Of a DNA stretch of 64,000 nucleotides, positions 18,206 through 29,118 are shown piece by piece. The position numbers were made by a program, and so were the translations under genes. The notes beneath the pieces are model-generated. The model was not told the DNA's origin and searched no databases. It saw only the letters and a list, made by a program, of their open reading frames with translations. The DNA lies in NCBI GenBank assembly GCA_946965045.2, contig OX337231.1, positions 2,728,001-2,792,000 on the forward strand, in the 5' to 3' direction. Every line of letters begins with the position of its first letter. Position 1 is the stretch's first letter. Source of the DNA: Epithemia pelagica (lineage: Eukaryota; Bacillariophyta; Bacillariophyceae; Surirellales; Surirellaceae).

Positions 18206-21200
18206 TCAAGACGAAGCGAGAATCCGTGCGCTCTTAATGCCTTCCTCGCTCATCTCCATTCGATCAAAGTGATCTTGGAGAGACTGAACCATCCGATCGC
18301 GAGCAGAAAGGACCACCTCGCGAAATTCATTATCCGAAATATCACCATTTTCAATCGCGGCATCGACAAGATTGTACAAAAGATCGATCGTCTCGTAAGG
18401 CACGAAATCCATGTCACCTTTCTCTGGTAAACGCATTGCCGGTGAATTTGGTGCTGCCTCCGCAGAATCCAGGACAGAGGAAACAAGTTCGAAGGCAAAG
18501 TGGTACATTCCAGCCATCATGTATATGTTCAAAAGAGCACAAGGGTCTCCCAGGTACCCCACAAACCCCTTTTGTGGGCGCCTTGCGAACAAACCAGGAG
18601 TCCAATGGCACGGAAAGCTTCCATACTTTAACAGAGAAACCAGCCACTCTGGAAGTGCTGCAACTCTGTGGTCTACAACAAGGCAATCTGCAACTCTTGC
18701 TGCAAAAGGGGTCTCTGCCGTTGTATATGTTTTTGTAGCACTCTCTAACAACGCAATGGAGGCAACACGGATCGACGCAGCCTGAGGGTCTTCGTCGCGT
18801 CTGGGTGAGGGACCAAGCAGTACTGGCGGCTTACTTGATTCGCCAACAGCATCATAAGCAGCAAGAATCTGACTAAGGGAGGGGGTCGACCCTCCCCTGA
18901 CTCCCAAGGTCAGAGGAACGAGATGATCGCATAGAAAGCAGCTCAATGCGGTCAGAAAAAGGTCGCTACCTGGCAAAGATTCTTTCATTTGCAATGTCAA
19001 GATCAATCCTTGGTCGTAATGTCCGGCCTTGAGTAGTTCCATGATCAGCAATTGGATTCCCGTTCCATTTTCGTCTCTCTCCGACAACAGGAGCTGGACA
19101 AGCTTTTGATCAAACACATCATCAATCCAAAGTCTACGGACACCCGTCGCAACTATCAAACGAGTTCGCAAGTCTTGGCAGTCATTGTAACGATCCAAGC
19201 GATACTCATACAAGTTCTCTCCAGTGGCTTCTTTCTCTTCTTCGGAACGCTCCTCGTCTTGGTTGTCCACGCCGTCACGAGGACGCTTTATGATTCCGGA
19301 GGCTTCATCGGCATTCGACACAGTGAATGGTACCAGCGATAGTTTCTCGTACTCCCCAGATATAATGAATTGAGACTCTGGGTCCTCCACTAAGCACAGC
19401 GACTCATGAGCACCAGCTGCAGCCAGAACCAAGTCATCCAAAATGAGGCGAGTTCGTTTAAAAACAGTCGCACTATCCATGGGCAGTCCATTTGATGAAG
19501 AAAGCAATTTCGTCGAGTCGAGAGCAAGGGCGGATGTCGCGTTAACGTATCTTAATTCCATGGCTTGGGCAGCCTTCCTCAACTCATTCCGTGATAAATG
19601 AAGCGCGTACAAGGCGCCTTGGTAGTCGGAGATAGAATCTGATCCACTTGCAAGGTGGGTGTACCAATCACGATGTCCTGCTTTTCCCAAGATGTCCACA
19701 GCAACACTGTAGAGATCCATCCCACGCGCATTGTCCACTTCCTCTGTGTCCTCACCATACAGAGAACACATAGAAACAAGGCGACATAATGCTCCGGAAT
19801 CAACCATCGCAGTCACTAATCTTTGAAGATGATCCCGCCTTTGCAGTCGATTGGGGTTATATTTACATGCGATCAGCGCTTTCCCCCAGTCATTTGCTTC
19901 AAGTGATTTATAGAACAGCAAAGAGAGAAGTTTTTTGTATTCGGTGCTCCCAGACAAGAACTCCATAGAATACTGCTCTTGTAATGACGGAATCGCTTCA
20001 CCGATACTTGTCACCAGTCTCGACCTCGCCACAACATGCTGCCGGAGCTTATTCATTCTTCGATAGCTATCCTCGAGATTATGAGCATCGAAGCATAATA
20101 TATCATAAGCTCGATCTTCCATTATGCTTGCTGTCACTTCAGGATAATTGCTCGCCAACACCAGCAGGCATTCTGCCGTTGTTTCGAGCACCTCGCGTCT
20201 AGTTGACGTTTCCTGGTTCGACAATGAAGCCAACAAAAACGGAGACAGGAGTGTCAAGACAAGTTTTGGTTGCTCCATATGGGCACCCTTCGAAACCGAT
20301 GGGAGCATGAAACTGAGTTCTTGAGAAAGAGGGTCTTGCTCCACACCAGTAGGGCTAACGGAATCAAACAATCGGAACAAAGCCGTTTCCACCCGTTGGT
20401 ATAAAACCCGCGAATATGCCGGCAAGTTAGTAAATTCGTTCTCATTGTCTTGAACAAATCCTTGATTCACATTTGCGAGAAAACAATCAAGCATGGTAGT
20501 AACATTACCCATGCCCGCTGATAGCAAAATGGACTCTGACTGCATGCTGTCGAAGCTTGGCCTCTTTTTGGGAGGTAATCCATCTTGTTCAGTGTCAGTG
20601 GTCGCAACGCCTCTTGGTTGACTCAAACAAGGAACATGATGGCAAGAAGCCACCAAAAGCGAACCCGTCCGCAAGTATCCTAACCATGCTGACTCTCGAA
20701 TTGCAACAGGCGCATATAGTCCACAGAGCACGAGGTATCGCCCAAGGAACAGTTGCTTTACCTCATCCAATCTTCGTGCACAAAGGCTTGCTGCCGTGAG
20801 TCGCTCCTGCACGGACATGAATCGCGATGAAGACGGTTCCATCTCTATTTCCTCTTTATCTTGTTGACTCATGCTTGCACCCAATGACCCCCAATTTACT
20901 TGTTGCACATTGAAGACCCAGTCTTCAACACTGCTACTATTCAACGAACGTTGAAGATGATCAATTTCATTTTGAGACATGACAGCATCCCGGATACCTT
21001 CAGTCAGGAGACTCAACTCACTCGCAACGGCTGCGGCTGTGGGAGTCATGTCCATTGTACAATTGGAAAAGGCCAACATTATTCGTTGTTCTTGAGCATA
21101 CAACTGACTGGCCAAGTCACCTTGTGTTGCAATCTTCTCCAATATATGGGCAGCAACACGATCCAGAAGGTTACCAGACAAAGAAGGTTTGACTGGATTT

Positions 21201-23437
21201 GCCAACAAGGCACTGACAGAACCTGATCGAAGGATAATCCCTTTCTCTGGTGCAAATGCCAATGGAATCCGATCAACCGCCTCTTCATTCCAAATATGCA
21301 CCAACAACTGTTGCCATTGTTCCTCGTATTCTTGGCGTTCAAGTATGGTAGCGTCTCTGTCGTTTCCCTCTTCGTTCATGTTAGTGGGTGTTTGCGGTTC
21401 GGAAACACCCGTCCATTCTGGTTCTTGAGGTTTCTGTAGGGATTCATAGAAAGACTTCGGCGTGAACCCAACTCCTTTTCCCGGTGTTTGGACGTTGGCT
21501 GGCACCAATTGCATGATTGGACCTCGTTGCGCAGCCGAGCGGCTAGTTCGCCATTCGTGCATTGCCTTGATCACCTCAAGAGCGACATCGTTCATATTGC
21601 TACTGGTGACACCAACTCGATACTGTGGAATGCACTTTTGCAATGCCATGCGAATGCGAGAAGCAGATGGTGGCAAGACATGTCCCAACCCACGACATGC
21701 TTTGGGACGAAACAAGTAATGTGAATAGAGAACATCCAACTCATGAACTGACATGTTCGCCGAAAACGACGGGAAATACTCAATGCACCACAATTCTTGT
21801 CCCGCAACGTCGTCCAACGAACCGTATTGTATGTCCATTGTCGGCACAACTTTTAAAATATGTCCTCCTTCCTGACCAGATGAAGTCCCTTCGATCGCTT
21901 CGTAGCGAACTAGTGCTGTGGCATCATCTTTGGCTATCAGGGCCGTCAGTGAAGGAACATTGCCCATAAATGCGGCCCCCACGAGAGCCGATGGACCATC
22001 GGGAAGTCGCACTGCGTGGGACACCGAGACAAAGTTGTCGGGCAACGATCCGGACGCCGCCGACACAATGAGACGTGATCCTCCAAAAGGCGTGACATAC
22101 ATGTCATTCTCGTTTTCTGCGCCAGTCGGGACTCTTCCATTCTCTCCATCATTGCTATCGAAAAAGGATGCACCCGGCGAGCTGGCGGCATTCTGTTGAA
22201 ACATCATAGGCGACCGTGTCGTCTGAATAAAGAGAGCTGCACAGAACAAAGAGTCACTGGTCTCGTTGTCGTCGTCATCCCCCGAAAGAGGTACCCCGCC
22301 AGAATCATACGAATGGGCCACCAAACGAAGAGGTTCGTCGCTCCAGTCCTCTTCAGAGGGCAAATCCTCCAGTGGGATATCTTGAACGCTATCCGGTACC
22401 AGACAACTTCCTCCAGGGCAACGCCATTTACGCAGCATGCCACCAGAGTGAAAGGTGAAAACAGTCGTGTAGTCATTGTCTGCTGTGCAAAGGGAGAGGA
22501 TGGGGTTCATGTCAACCGGGTTTTGGGCATCTGGAAAAAGAGACTGAGCGCCGCTGCCACTACTTCCAATGAATATTCCTGTAAAAAGCGAAGAAATGGT
22601 GGACGACGACGACGAAGTGTTGGACGCCGTCCGTCCTTGTTGCAAGGACCATACGGCAACTTTATTTTCCAGTACATGAACGGCCATCAGAAACGGATTG
22701 GTGGCAAGCAAGATACGGTTCTTGTCTAGAAAGGTGACTCGTTCTTGAGTCAATTCGAACGTAGTCATGATGGAGCTACTCTCAGGCCACTGAGAGGCCA
22801 ACAATGACTGAACATTTATAATCCTAAGTGGTGTTCCGTGAGCTGGCTCCCATGTATCCACGTCAATCGAGATTACGGCGATGAGGCCATTGGAATCCAC
22901 CACGCACAAATCAACCTGATGGACCATTAAGCTCGCAAAGGCCTGTACGCTCACAATTGATCCAAATTGCGTGGACATGGACCAATCCAGTCGTAACAAC
23001 CTGGAACTTGATGACATTTCTTGATCATCATCGTCCAGTAAGAACGCGACATTGAGCATGCGAGGGGCATCTACCGATGCACTGGTAGTGATTGTGGCAC
23101 GTTTGTTGTGAGAAGTGATGATTGAACTAATACTTGCCATTCCTCGTAGGAAGAATTTGTCCACACCAAACTGATCAAAGTTTCCCCTTGAATCGACCGC
23201 ATTATTTGCTTCGGTATTGCGTGTTCCCGTCGAGGCGTTGTAGATGGTTGCATTCTCATCATCCACAACAAAGACGCCCGCGCAACAACTGTGGGCAGAA
23301 GAGGGCACTTCCAATGATGGGAAAAGCAGAGGAACTTCCTTGGGAGACTCGTTCCTCAGAGAGGCTGCACGTTCCAATACCTCATATTGCGGAGGAAGAT
23401 CCCTCCGTAAGTTGTTCTCTGGTGGTGAAGCCTCCAT
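18206..23437 (-). CDS. NUP160: Nucleoporin NUP160/NUP120-type, Y-complex scaffold
   Basis: A single uninterrupted frame of 1743 residues, longer than the human protein (about 1436). The N-terminal 600 residues have the blade-like repeats of a beta-propeller with acidic inserts. The rest is helical. Family resemblance is clearest at YDILCFDAHNLEDSYRRMNKL, at YKSLEANDWGKALIACKYNP with HLQRLVTAMVDSGALCRLVSMC, and at GALYALHLSRNELRKAAQAMELRY, which correspond to the C-terminal TPR-like part of NUP160. This protein builds the outer ring of the nuclear pore with NUP85, NUP107 and partners. The gene ends with TGA, evidence that UGA is a normal stop in this genome. No intron was needed. Confidence 0.82.
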   Translation of the reverse strand: MEASPPENNLRRDLPPQYEVLERAASLRNESPKEVPLLFPSLEVPSSAHSCCAGVFVVDDENATIYNASTGTRNTEANNAVDSRGNFDQFGVDKFFLRGMASISSIITSHNKRATITTSASVDAPRMLNVAFLLDDDDQEMSSSSRLLRLDWSMSTQFGSIVSVQAFASLMVHQVDLCVVDSNGLIAVISIDVDTWEPAHGTPLRIINVQSLLASQWPESSSIMTTFELTQERVTFLDKNRILLATNPFLMAVHVLENKVAVWSLQQGRTASNTSSSSSTISSLFTGIFIGSSGSGAQSLFPDAQNPVDMNPILSLCTADNDYTTVFTFHSGGMLRKWRCPGGSCLVPDSVQDIPLEDLPSEEDWSDEPLRLVAHSYDSGGVPLSGDDDDNETSDSLFCAALFIQTTRSPMMFQQNAASSPGASFFDSNDGENGRVPTGAENENDMYVTPFGGSRLIVSAASGSLPDNFVSVSHAVRLPDGPSALVGAAFMGNVPSLTALIAKDDATALVRYEAIEGTSSGQEGGHILKVVPTMDIQYGSLDDVAGQELWCIEYFPSFSANMSVHELDVLYSHYLFRPKACRGLGHVLPPSASRIRMALQKCIPQYRVGVTSSNMNDVALEVIKAMHEWRTSRSAAQRGPIMQLVPANVQTPGKGVGFTPKSFYESLQKPQEPEWTGVSEPQTPTNMNEEGNDRDATILERQEYEEQWQQLLVHIWNEEAVDRIPLAFAPEKGIILRSGSVSALLANPVKPSLSGNLLDRVAAHILEKIATQGDLASQLYAQEQRIMLAFSNCTMDMTPTAAAVASELSLLTEGIRDAVMSQNEIDHLQRSLNSSSVEDWVFNVQQVNWGSLGASMSQQDKEEIEMEPSSSRFMSVQERLTAASLCARRLDEVKQLFLGRYLVLCGLYAPVAIRESAWLGYLRTGSLLVASCHHVPCLSQPRGVATTDTEQDGLPPKKRPSFDSMQSESILLSAGMGNVTTMLDCFLANVNQGFVQDNENEFTNLPAYSRVLYQRVETALFRLFDSVSPTGVEQDPLSQELSFMLPSVSKGAHMEQPKLVLTLLSPFLLASLSNQETSTRREVLETTAECLLVLASNYPEVTASIMEDRAYDILCFDAHNLEDSYRRMNKLRQHVVARSRLVTSIGEAIPSLQEQYSMEFLSGSTEYKKLLSLLFYKSLEANDWGKALIACKYNPNRLQRRDHLQRLVTAMVDSGALCRLVSMCSLYGEDTEEVDNARGMDLYSVAVDILGKAGHRDWYTHLASGSDSISDYQGALYALHLSRNELRKAAQAMELRYVNATSALALDSTKLLSSSNGLPMDSATVFKRTRLILDDLVLAAAGAHESLCLVEDPESQFIISGEYEKLSLVPFTVSNADEASGIIKRPRDGVDNQDEERSEEEKEATGENLYEYRLDRYNDCQDLRTRLIVATGVRRLWIDDVFDQKLVQLLLSERDENGTGIQLLIMELLKAGHYDQGLILTLQMKESLPGSDLFLTALSCFLCDHLVPLTLGVRGGSTPSLSQILAAYDAVGESSKPPVLLGPSPRRDEDPQAASIRVASIALLESATKTYTTAETPFAARVADCLVVDHRVAALPEWLVSLLKYGSFPCHWTPGLFARRPQKGFVGYLGDPCALLNIYMMAGMYHFAFELVSSVLDSAEAAPNSPAMRLPEKGDMDFVPYETIDLLYNLVDAAIENGDISDNEFREVVLSARDRMVQSLQDHFDRMEMSEEGIKSARILASS

Positions 23438-24240
23438 GGTCGAAGCGGTCGGTCCACGTTCAAAACCTTAGGACTAAAGACATGCCGAAAGATTTCAACA
23501 ACGGACAGGGAAGGACAATGTGGAAACTGTCAGTAAGTTAATGAAGCAAGATGTCAGTGGTCAGTTACCCTTGGTTCGTCCACGGAAGTCGTCCGAGCGT
23601 GCCGGGCTCTCAAGTGGGCCGGCTGCGCTCCTCCACACGCCTCTTCTGCGAGAGAGAGAAAAAAAAGGCAACGAGAACCTCACGCGCTTTGTCTCATTGT
23701 CCCCTTCAAACGAATGAAATCAAGTTTCCCATCCAGAAGGACGACGCTGCAAGGAAGCATCGTAGCGGCGCCTTGAAGCCTATTCCCAACTCCCCCCCCG
23801 TCGAGAATCATACCTACAAACTGAGTTGTCGTGTTGTTGACTCGACATTGTGGCATTCCTTCAACGATATTTACAAGGTCATCATCTGATTGCTATTTTT
23901 GACGAGTCGGGGAGCTTGGTCTACTCCGACACGAGAAAGCAATTGGATAGAATATTCGATCCTTGGAGTAGAGAGATTGAGAGCTGATTTCCATTTCTGT
24001 GAGGTACTTGGCACTTGGCAGTCGACGTGTGTCTTTCTCATTCAAGAAGTTGATCGTATCCATTCTGTTGCTGTCAAACAAACGAATACTTCCTCTGAAC
24101 GGCATTGCTCCCGTACTTACCACTGTGACCGAGACAGCTCTTCAGCTTCGTCAATTTTGATATTTAGGGAAGAGTCCCAACGAGTAGCCGCAGTACAGGA
24201 ATTGAAGTCGAACTTTTGCTGACAAGTTAACTTTTTCACA
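23438..24240. other. Intergenic, divergent promoters of NUP160 and the hydrolase gene
   Basis: 800 bp without a supported gene. A purine-rich GAGAGAGAGAAAAAAAAGG run lies near 23650. Open frames here overlap and show no family signal. Confidence 0.45.
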
Positions 24241-25991
24241 ATGGGCAACGTTGTATCCGAGGAGGAAGAGAATACCTTCTTGGAGGAAGGCTTCAATTTG
24301 GAAAGTCCGGGTGCTGATAAGGTTATCAATTACGGAGCCTCCGCGCCTCGATGCCAACCAAAGCATACGGAAGTTGAGCTGTCAGATCCATCACCGAATG
24401 ATGTCGGCCAAGAAGTGATACTGCCACCTGAACTGGCTGGTGATGGTACATCTGGCCAAAAGCACAATTTGGAACGCAAGAATTCCGCAACGGCAGACGG
24501 CGCGTACAGGGGAAAGCGACAACATACAAATGGCACCGAAGCCGCTCCGAATCAGCAACAGCAGCAACCACAACCGCAGCAGCAACAGAAACTATCCTAT
24601 ATTCAAATGGCCCGTCTGGGATACCAGGAACTTGTGAACGCTATCATTCGGCCTCCTCGAGCCGATTACAAGGTACGTGGGTTGCTGCAGCAGAAGGTTT
24701 AGTTTTACAGATGGGGAGTTTGCTTACACAATATTTTCCTCAGATGGAAGCTCTGGGTCCTCCTGCCTTCAACTTTTGTCGGAAAAGGTTCACAAGAACT
24801 GATTTTACTTTGCGGACGAAAAGGGGCTTCAATCTGGAATGCTCCCACTGGGAACCGGTTGAACGAGCGATGGATCGAATTCCTGTGGTTATTTATATGC
24901 ACGGAAATTCCTCTGCTCGTGTTGAAGTCATCCCACAGCTTTCCTACTTGCTGTCTCTCGGGGTTGCTGTGTTCGCGTTCGACTTTGCTGGTTCTGGAAA
25001 ATCAGATGGAGAATATGTTTCGTTGGGATATTTCGAACGGGAAGATTTGTCTTGTATCGTGGCACATTTACGGGCCACCAATGTAGTCTCCACAATTGCA
25101 CTTTGGGGGCGTTCCATGGGTGCTGCTACAGCCCTCATGTTTGGCGACCGTGACCCTTCCATTGCCTGTATGATTCTTGACAGTCCCTTTGCGGACCTAA
25201 CATTGCTGTGCGAAGAAATGGTTGAAAAGGCTCGCGACCAGGGAATTGTTGTACCAAATCTTATTGTTTCTGTTGCCATCCGCATGCTGCAAGGCTCAGT
25301 GAAGAAGCAAGCCGGCTTTAATATCAAACAAATCTCTCCCATAAGCCACGCGGACAAGTGCTTTATTCCGGCTCTTTTTGTTGCCGGCGAACACGACGAC
25401 TTCATTAAGAAACACCACTCAGAAGATATATATGAGAAATATGCCGGGGACAAGAATTTGATTGTTGTCGAAGGTGACCACAATTCTCCTCGCCCTAAAT
25501 TCATGTTCGATTCCGCTAGTATCTTCCTACAAACTTGCTTACAGATCCCGAATGAATGGTCCTTGCAAGTCCCTGTCAGCATGAATCTCATGTGCCCACC
25601 ATGGTTTTTTGAACTCTACCAGCAACGGCACCAGCCGAGACGAAATGTGGTGCCGAGGCGCAAACCAGATGATGAGAAAAAAGCATTCGCGGATGGATCA
25701 GGCGACAATGGCTACAACCACGAAGAAATGGGAATGACAGCGGAACGACAGCGCGTAATCCAGGCTAGTTTGTTCAAGATGCTGGGACAAGCAGATGGTG
25801 CGGAAGGCGAAGGCTACGACGAAGGATCGGACAATAGAAAGGAAAGCCAGGCCACTGATTCATCGCAGAAGAATGACACAAAGGAAGGAGTCGCCGCCAT
25901 GGACGAAGCTTCAATTGAAGTTGGGATTCCAGTTGTCATGAACAACCAAAGTTCGGGTGCACAACCAACATCCAGCGGAAGCAGCTCATAG
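24241..25991 (+). CDS. Alpha/beta hydrolase, ABHD17/Bem46-like
   Basis: Exons 24241-24672 and 24744-25991 flank a 71-nt intron (GTACGT to TCCTCAG, phase 0) and give 559 residues. MGNVVS at the start fits an N-myristoylation signal. A Gln-rich run (about residues 104-118) precedes RLGYQELVNAIIRPPRADYK. The hydrolase domain has VVIYMHGNSS (oxyanion loop), AFDFAGSGKSDGE, the nucleophile elbow WGRSMGAATA (Ser about 268), ILDSPFADL, GEHDDF (acid) and EGDHNSPRP (His). This closely matches ABHD17-type depalmitoylases and related plant enzymes. The C-terminal 130 residues are an acidic, low-complexity tail not usual in ABHD17. Membrane attachment through myristate is inferred. Confidence 0.88.
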
Positions 25992-26160
25992 TCATCCATA
26001 TTACCTCAACAACTCAAGTCATTATTGTTCTCATAGCCGAACGACGGTGTATATACTCTTTTTCCTACCAAGGTGGTGATTGTAAGTTGGTACTTTCGTA
26101 GGAGTAGTAGGAGTACTTCTATGAGTTCAAATTTCCAATAGCTCGTGATTTGGAGAAGTG

Positions 26161-26168
26161 TATATATA
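26161..26168 (+). promoter_or_regulatory. Candidate TATA box of the Bud20 homologue
   Basis: TATATATA lies 82 bp upstream of the ATG at 26250, a sensible spacing for a short 5' UTR. Confidence 0.4.
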
Positions 26169-26249
26169 GCTAACCCGGATGTACATGACCATCCTCCATC
26201 CACCACCCACCACCAACCATTTGAACTTTCTTCCTCTACAACCTACACG

Positions 26250-26615
26250 ATGGGCACCGGAAAAACCGCAGCCAAGCATGGCGCTAGAAGCAAAAACAAG
26301 AAGTACAAACGAAAGGTTTGGCTGTGTAATAGACAGAAGGATGTGGACCAGATACAGGACGAAATAGCAAAAGGAGACGCGCACAAATTCGAGTTTGACG
26401 ACGAACTTCCTGGTGGCGGTCAGTTTTACTGCGCCGAAACAGGAAAACATTTCATCGATGCAAAATCCCTTGCTGATCACAAGAAATCAAAGTTCTACAA
26501 GAAAAGAGTTAAGGAGCTGAAGGAGGAGAAGTATTCGCAAGATGTTGCTGACTGGGCGAGTGGTATGAGCAAGGAGAAGCTCCCACCAGCACACCCGACA
26601 AATACAGAGTCATGA
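26250..26615 (+). CDS. Bud20/ZNF593-family pre-60S ribosome factor
   Basis: The product has 121 residues from ATG 26250. The protein starts MGTGKTAAKHGARSKNKKYKRK, then CNRQKDVDQIQDEI, then the family signature LPGGGQFYCAETGKHFID, AKSLADHKKSKFYKKR and LKEEKYSQ. Bud20 in yeast is a shuttling factor that helps export the large ribosomal subunit. In the usual C2H2 finger the ligands are C-x2-C and H-x5-H. Here the second Cys is Thr and the second His is Tyr, so two of four zinc ligands are missing. The length fits the family (about 115-165). The gene ends with TGA. Confidence 0.85.
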   Translation: MGTGKTAAKHGARSKNKKYKRKVWLCNRQKDVDQIQDEIAKGDAHKFEFDDELPGGGQFYCAETGKHFIDAKSLADHKKSKFYKKRVKELKEEKYSQDVADWASGMSKEKLPPAHPTNTES

Positions 26616-26910
26616 TACATCACATTTGGTGTTTGGAGGATACTTTAGGGGTACAAGAAATTCAGCTTGGGTTGAGAAGATGAACGACTGGAATCCATTT
26701 ACCGAATCACCATCTGTACATCGTCGATGTACCGCTTTACATGCTGACAACGAGCTGCTTTGCTACGTAAGAAAACAGCAACAACTACAAAAGTTATCGC
26801 AATCAGAGCCTAATCCTTTTGTTATTCTGGATAATGGATGTCAGTTGGAGTCCTGATAATGTAAGATGATACAATATGAAGGTATGCCTTCTTCTTCTTC
26901 TGTTGCTGCA
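26616..26910. other. Intergenic between convergent genes
   Basis: Presumed 3' UTRs of the Bud20 homologue and the lipocalin-like gene. A short open frame at 26626-26856 has no family signal and is not called. Confidence 0.4.
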
Positions 26911-27570
26911 CTAGGACCGCAAGTTTGCGAGGCGACGACCTCCATCATACGTACAACCTTCTTGAGTAACGTTGAAAAGAACCGAAAGGTCGAAGCCCAT
27001 ACCACTGGCAATGCTACGAGCTTTGTTGATGGTTGTCTCGTTACGTGTTTGAGACCTCCCAAAAATCCACAGACCACCTGTGTAGCCTCGGTTGTCCGTG
27101 CGGCATGTATTGTTGCCAACTTCGATGGTCGGCTGTCCTCCACTGACAATTGCATAGCCATGTTCTCCTTCTTCATAGGCCACAACCCAGTAAGCACCAC
27201 TAAATAACTTGGGAAGGAAACAAGGTGCGACGGCAAGCTTGGCGGGATCACTTTCTTTGTCTGTTTGATAAGCACACAAGCCACCTCCTTTCTCTTGGCC
27301 GGACTCGTCCTGGGCTTCGTTGTTGACCCTTACCGTGTATCCCCACAAAGTCCTGTGGAACCAACCTCCCACCTTACTGTAATGTGCACGGACACAAAAG
27401 AAATCTTCACGCGGGAGATAACTCACAACGGCTTGTTGATGGACATACCAAGGTTTGTGAATGTACATGTCCAGATCGAAGTCGGGCTTGACGACGACTG
27501 TTGGGCAAGTCGCTGCCACAAAGATGCCAACGACGGCAAGGACCACAACAAGAAAAAGAGGAATCTTCAT
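26911..27570 (-). CDS. Secreted or ER-routed lipocalin-like protein
   Basis: The product has 219 residues from ATG 27570. The N-terminus MKIPLFLVVVLAVVGIFVAATCP is a clear signal peptide. The mature part begins VKPDFDLDMYIHKPWYVHQQ, which matches the lipocalin opening with its conserved Trp. It continues with VRAHYSKVGGW, GYTVRVNN and YWVVAYEEGEHGYAIVSGG, the usual alternating strands of the barrel. Cys residues at several positions could form disulfides. Lipocalins bind small hydrophobic ligands. In diatoms some relatives work in the plastid lumen or ER, but there is no plastid Phe signal after the cleavage site here. The ligand is unknown. Confidence 0.75.
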   Translation of the reverse strand: MKIPLFLVVVLAVVGIFVAATCPTVVVKPDFDLDMYIHKPWYVHQQAVVSYLPREDFFCVRAHYSKVGGWFHRTLWGYTVRVNNEAQDESGQEKGGGLCAYQTDKESDPAKLAVAPCFLPKLFSGAYWVVAYEEGEHGYAIVSGGQPTIEVGNNTCRTDNRGYTGGLWIFGRSQTRNETTINKARSIASGMGFDLSVLFNVTQEGCTYDGGRRLANLRS

Positions 27571-28226
27571 CACTCAATCGAAGGAGATCTCAGTAAAAAA
27601 TGATAGAAATCTTTTAGCTTTTCGAATATCGAAAGTGTCCATCCCTATCATCCAGGACTTCACCTTTCCTGGACTCCGTGAAGACAGCGACATAACAATT
27701 TCTCTCTTTTTGTTCTCGGATGTTCATCATCCGGGATACGGGATAAGTCCGCCGTGGTGAGTGATTAGCGTTGAGCGTTGAGTTGGCAGGTTTGTTGAAT
27801 ACGTGCGAAATCCAGAAAATCTCTCTGTAGCTCTGAGCTCTGGCATCGGCAGTGGGTAGCCTGCTACTTGGGCTGGTGGGTTCCTGCTCGACGTTTCGGT
27901 GAGTCATTGATTAAAGTTCTGTAGAGTTGGCTCTTTTCCGGGATCCGGGACAGTTGAGAGACGGCGCAAATAAAAAGTGAGGGGTGAGATGATGATCGTC
28001 TCAATCGTCATTGCTCCCTACAATCCACACTAGTGTGAGATTATAATAGTGTAAGGACTTTGTTCCGAATAGATCCCTCCGATTGCGGGGGTACCTCCCG
28101 TCTGCTGTCCATACGGTTATTCCCAAATTTTCCTAAAAATGTAAAAATATTTCTGTCAAATTTCTTTTGGTTTAGCACATTATTATAACGTCCAAGCCAA
28201 CTGTAATTGGCTTCGCCCTATTGTGA
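27571..28226. other. Intergenic, left flank of the copia element
   Basis: No supported gene. GTGA (28223-28226) immediately precedes the left LTR and is repeated after the right LTR, so it is the probable target-site duplication. Confidence 0.5.
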
Positions 28227-28400
28227 TGAATAAATCCCGCCAACAGGTCGCATATTGGCGGATACATGGTCGCATATTGGCGAATATGCATCGCCTACAT
28301 ATGCTGCTACGCATCTAGTTTTCTAGTCATAATTTTGGTCTAGCCACTTGTTGCACACCGTATACACCGTGTTGTAGCGTGTAGTGGCAAGATTTATACA
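28227..28400 (+). repeat. 5' LTR of the copia element
   Basis: 174 bp, TG...CA ends. It contains two copies of GGTCGCATATTGGCG within its first 55 bases. The sequence matches 35084-35257 apart from one base. Confidence 0.95.
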
Positions 28401-29118
28401 GTTTATCAGACCCAAACGCTGCAGCCGCAGTAGTTTAGTTGGTTTATGTACGCTGTTGACATGGAAGGTCTGGGGTTCGAATCCCCATGATTTATCGGAC
28501 GACCGGCCGTTGGACCCTGTAACGGGACCCACCTCTCCGATGGTAGATCAAAATGACCAGATAGTGCATCGGCGTCCGACTGTCCCCTAACCATATTCCA
28601 ATTCTAACCAGGTCTATGCTGCCTCGGATATGCTAAATGCTAAGGCGCTCTATGTGCACCATGTGAGAACTCTGTTGAGTTTCGCTCTTTGCCTTTTGCC
28701 CGTACTGGTAGCGGCTGATCACCGCTTGGGAGTGTTCGCGCTAAGCTACTCGTCACGGTATGCTTGCGGCACTACTTATAGTTCACACTCGTGATGTGTG
28801 ACCCATGGCACTCTCCCACGTGACGGGGAGCACTCGCTTAAGTGAGTGATTGTTTTGGTAATCTTTTCTCCATACATGAAAATATAGATACCTCCTTTTG
28901 CACTGTGCCGACGCACACGTCCTAAGTATTTGTTCTCTGCCGACTGCAGCGCAAACGCAAGTCGACACTACTTGTGCACCTTAATTCCAGGTAGAATCGC
29001 GAAATCTGCGATCTGCATCACCTTTTGGCAATGCCTCCACACTTCTGTGTTTTTTGCCTGTGTTTTGCTCTGAACCTCTCCTGCTTCTGGCTCTCTTGCT
29101 TTCCTTTTGCCTTCCACC
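28401..29118 (+). other. 5' leader of the copia element
   Basis: 718 bases between the LTR and the gag ATG. The leader begins with the primer-site-like GTTTATCAGACCC and contains a tRNA-like block. No other coding signal is seen; its open frames are short. Confidence 0.7.
28424..28494 (+). other. tRNA-like sequence with intact A and B boxes
   Basis: TAGTTTAGTTGG (28431) fits the Pol III A-box consensus at every position and GGTTCGAATCC (28474) is a perfect B box. Their 43-base offset is that of a tRNA. The T arm TGGGG-TTCGAAT-CCCCA pairs fully. A GAAGGTC variable region and a possible GAC anticodon recall tRNA-Val. The 7-bp acceptor stem does not pair, so it is a relic or mimic, not a functional tRNA gene. 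Confidence 0.6.

Noticed and set aside
26626-26856. 76-residue open frame after the Bud20 homologue
   Set aside because: No family signal, lies in the presumed 3' UTR, and composition is unlike the neighbouring proteins.
28424-28494. A functional tRNA-Val gene
   Set aside because: The A and B boxes and T arm are good, but the 7-bp acceptor stem and anticodon stem do not pair, so it is annotated only as tRNA-like.
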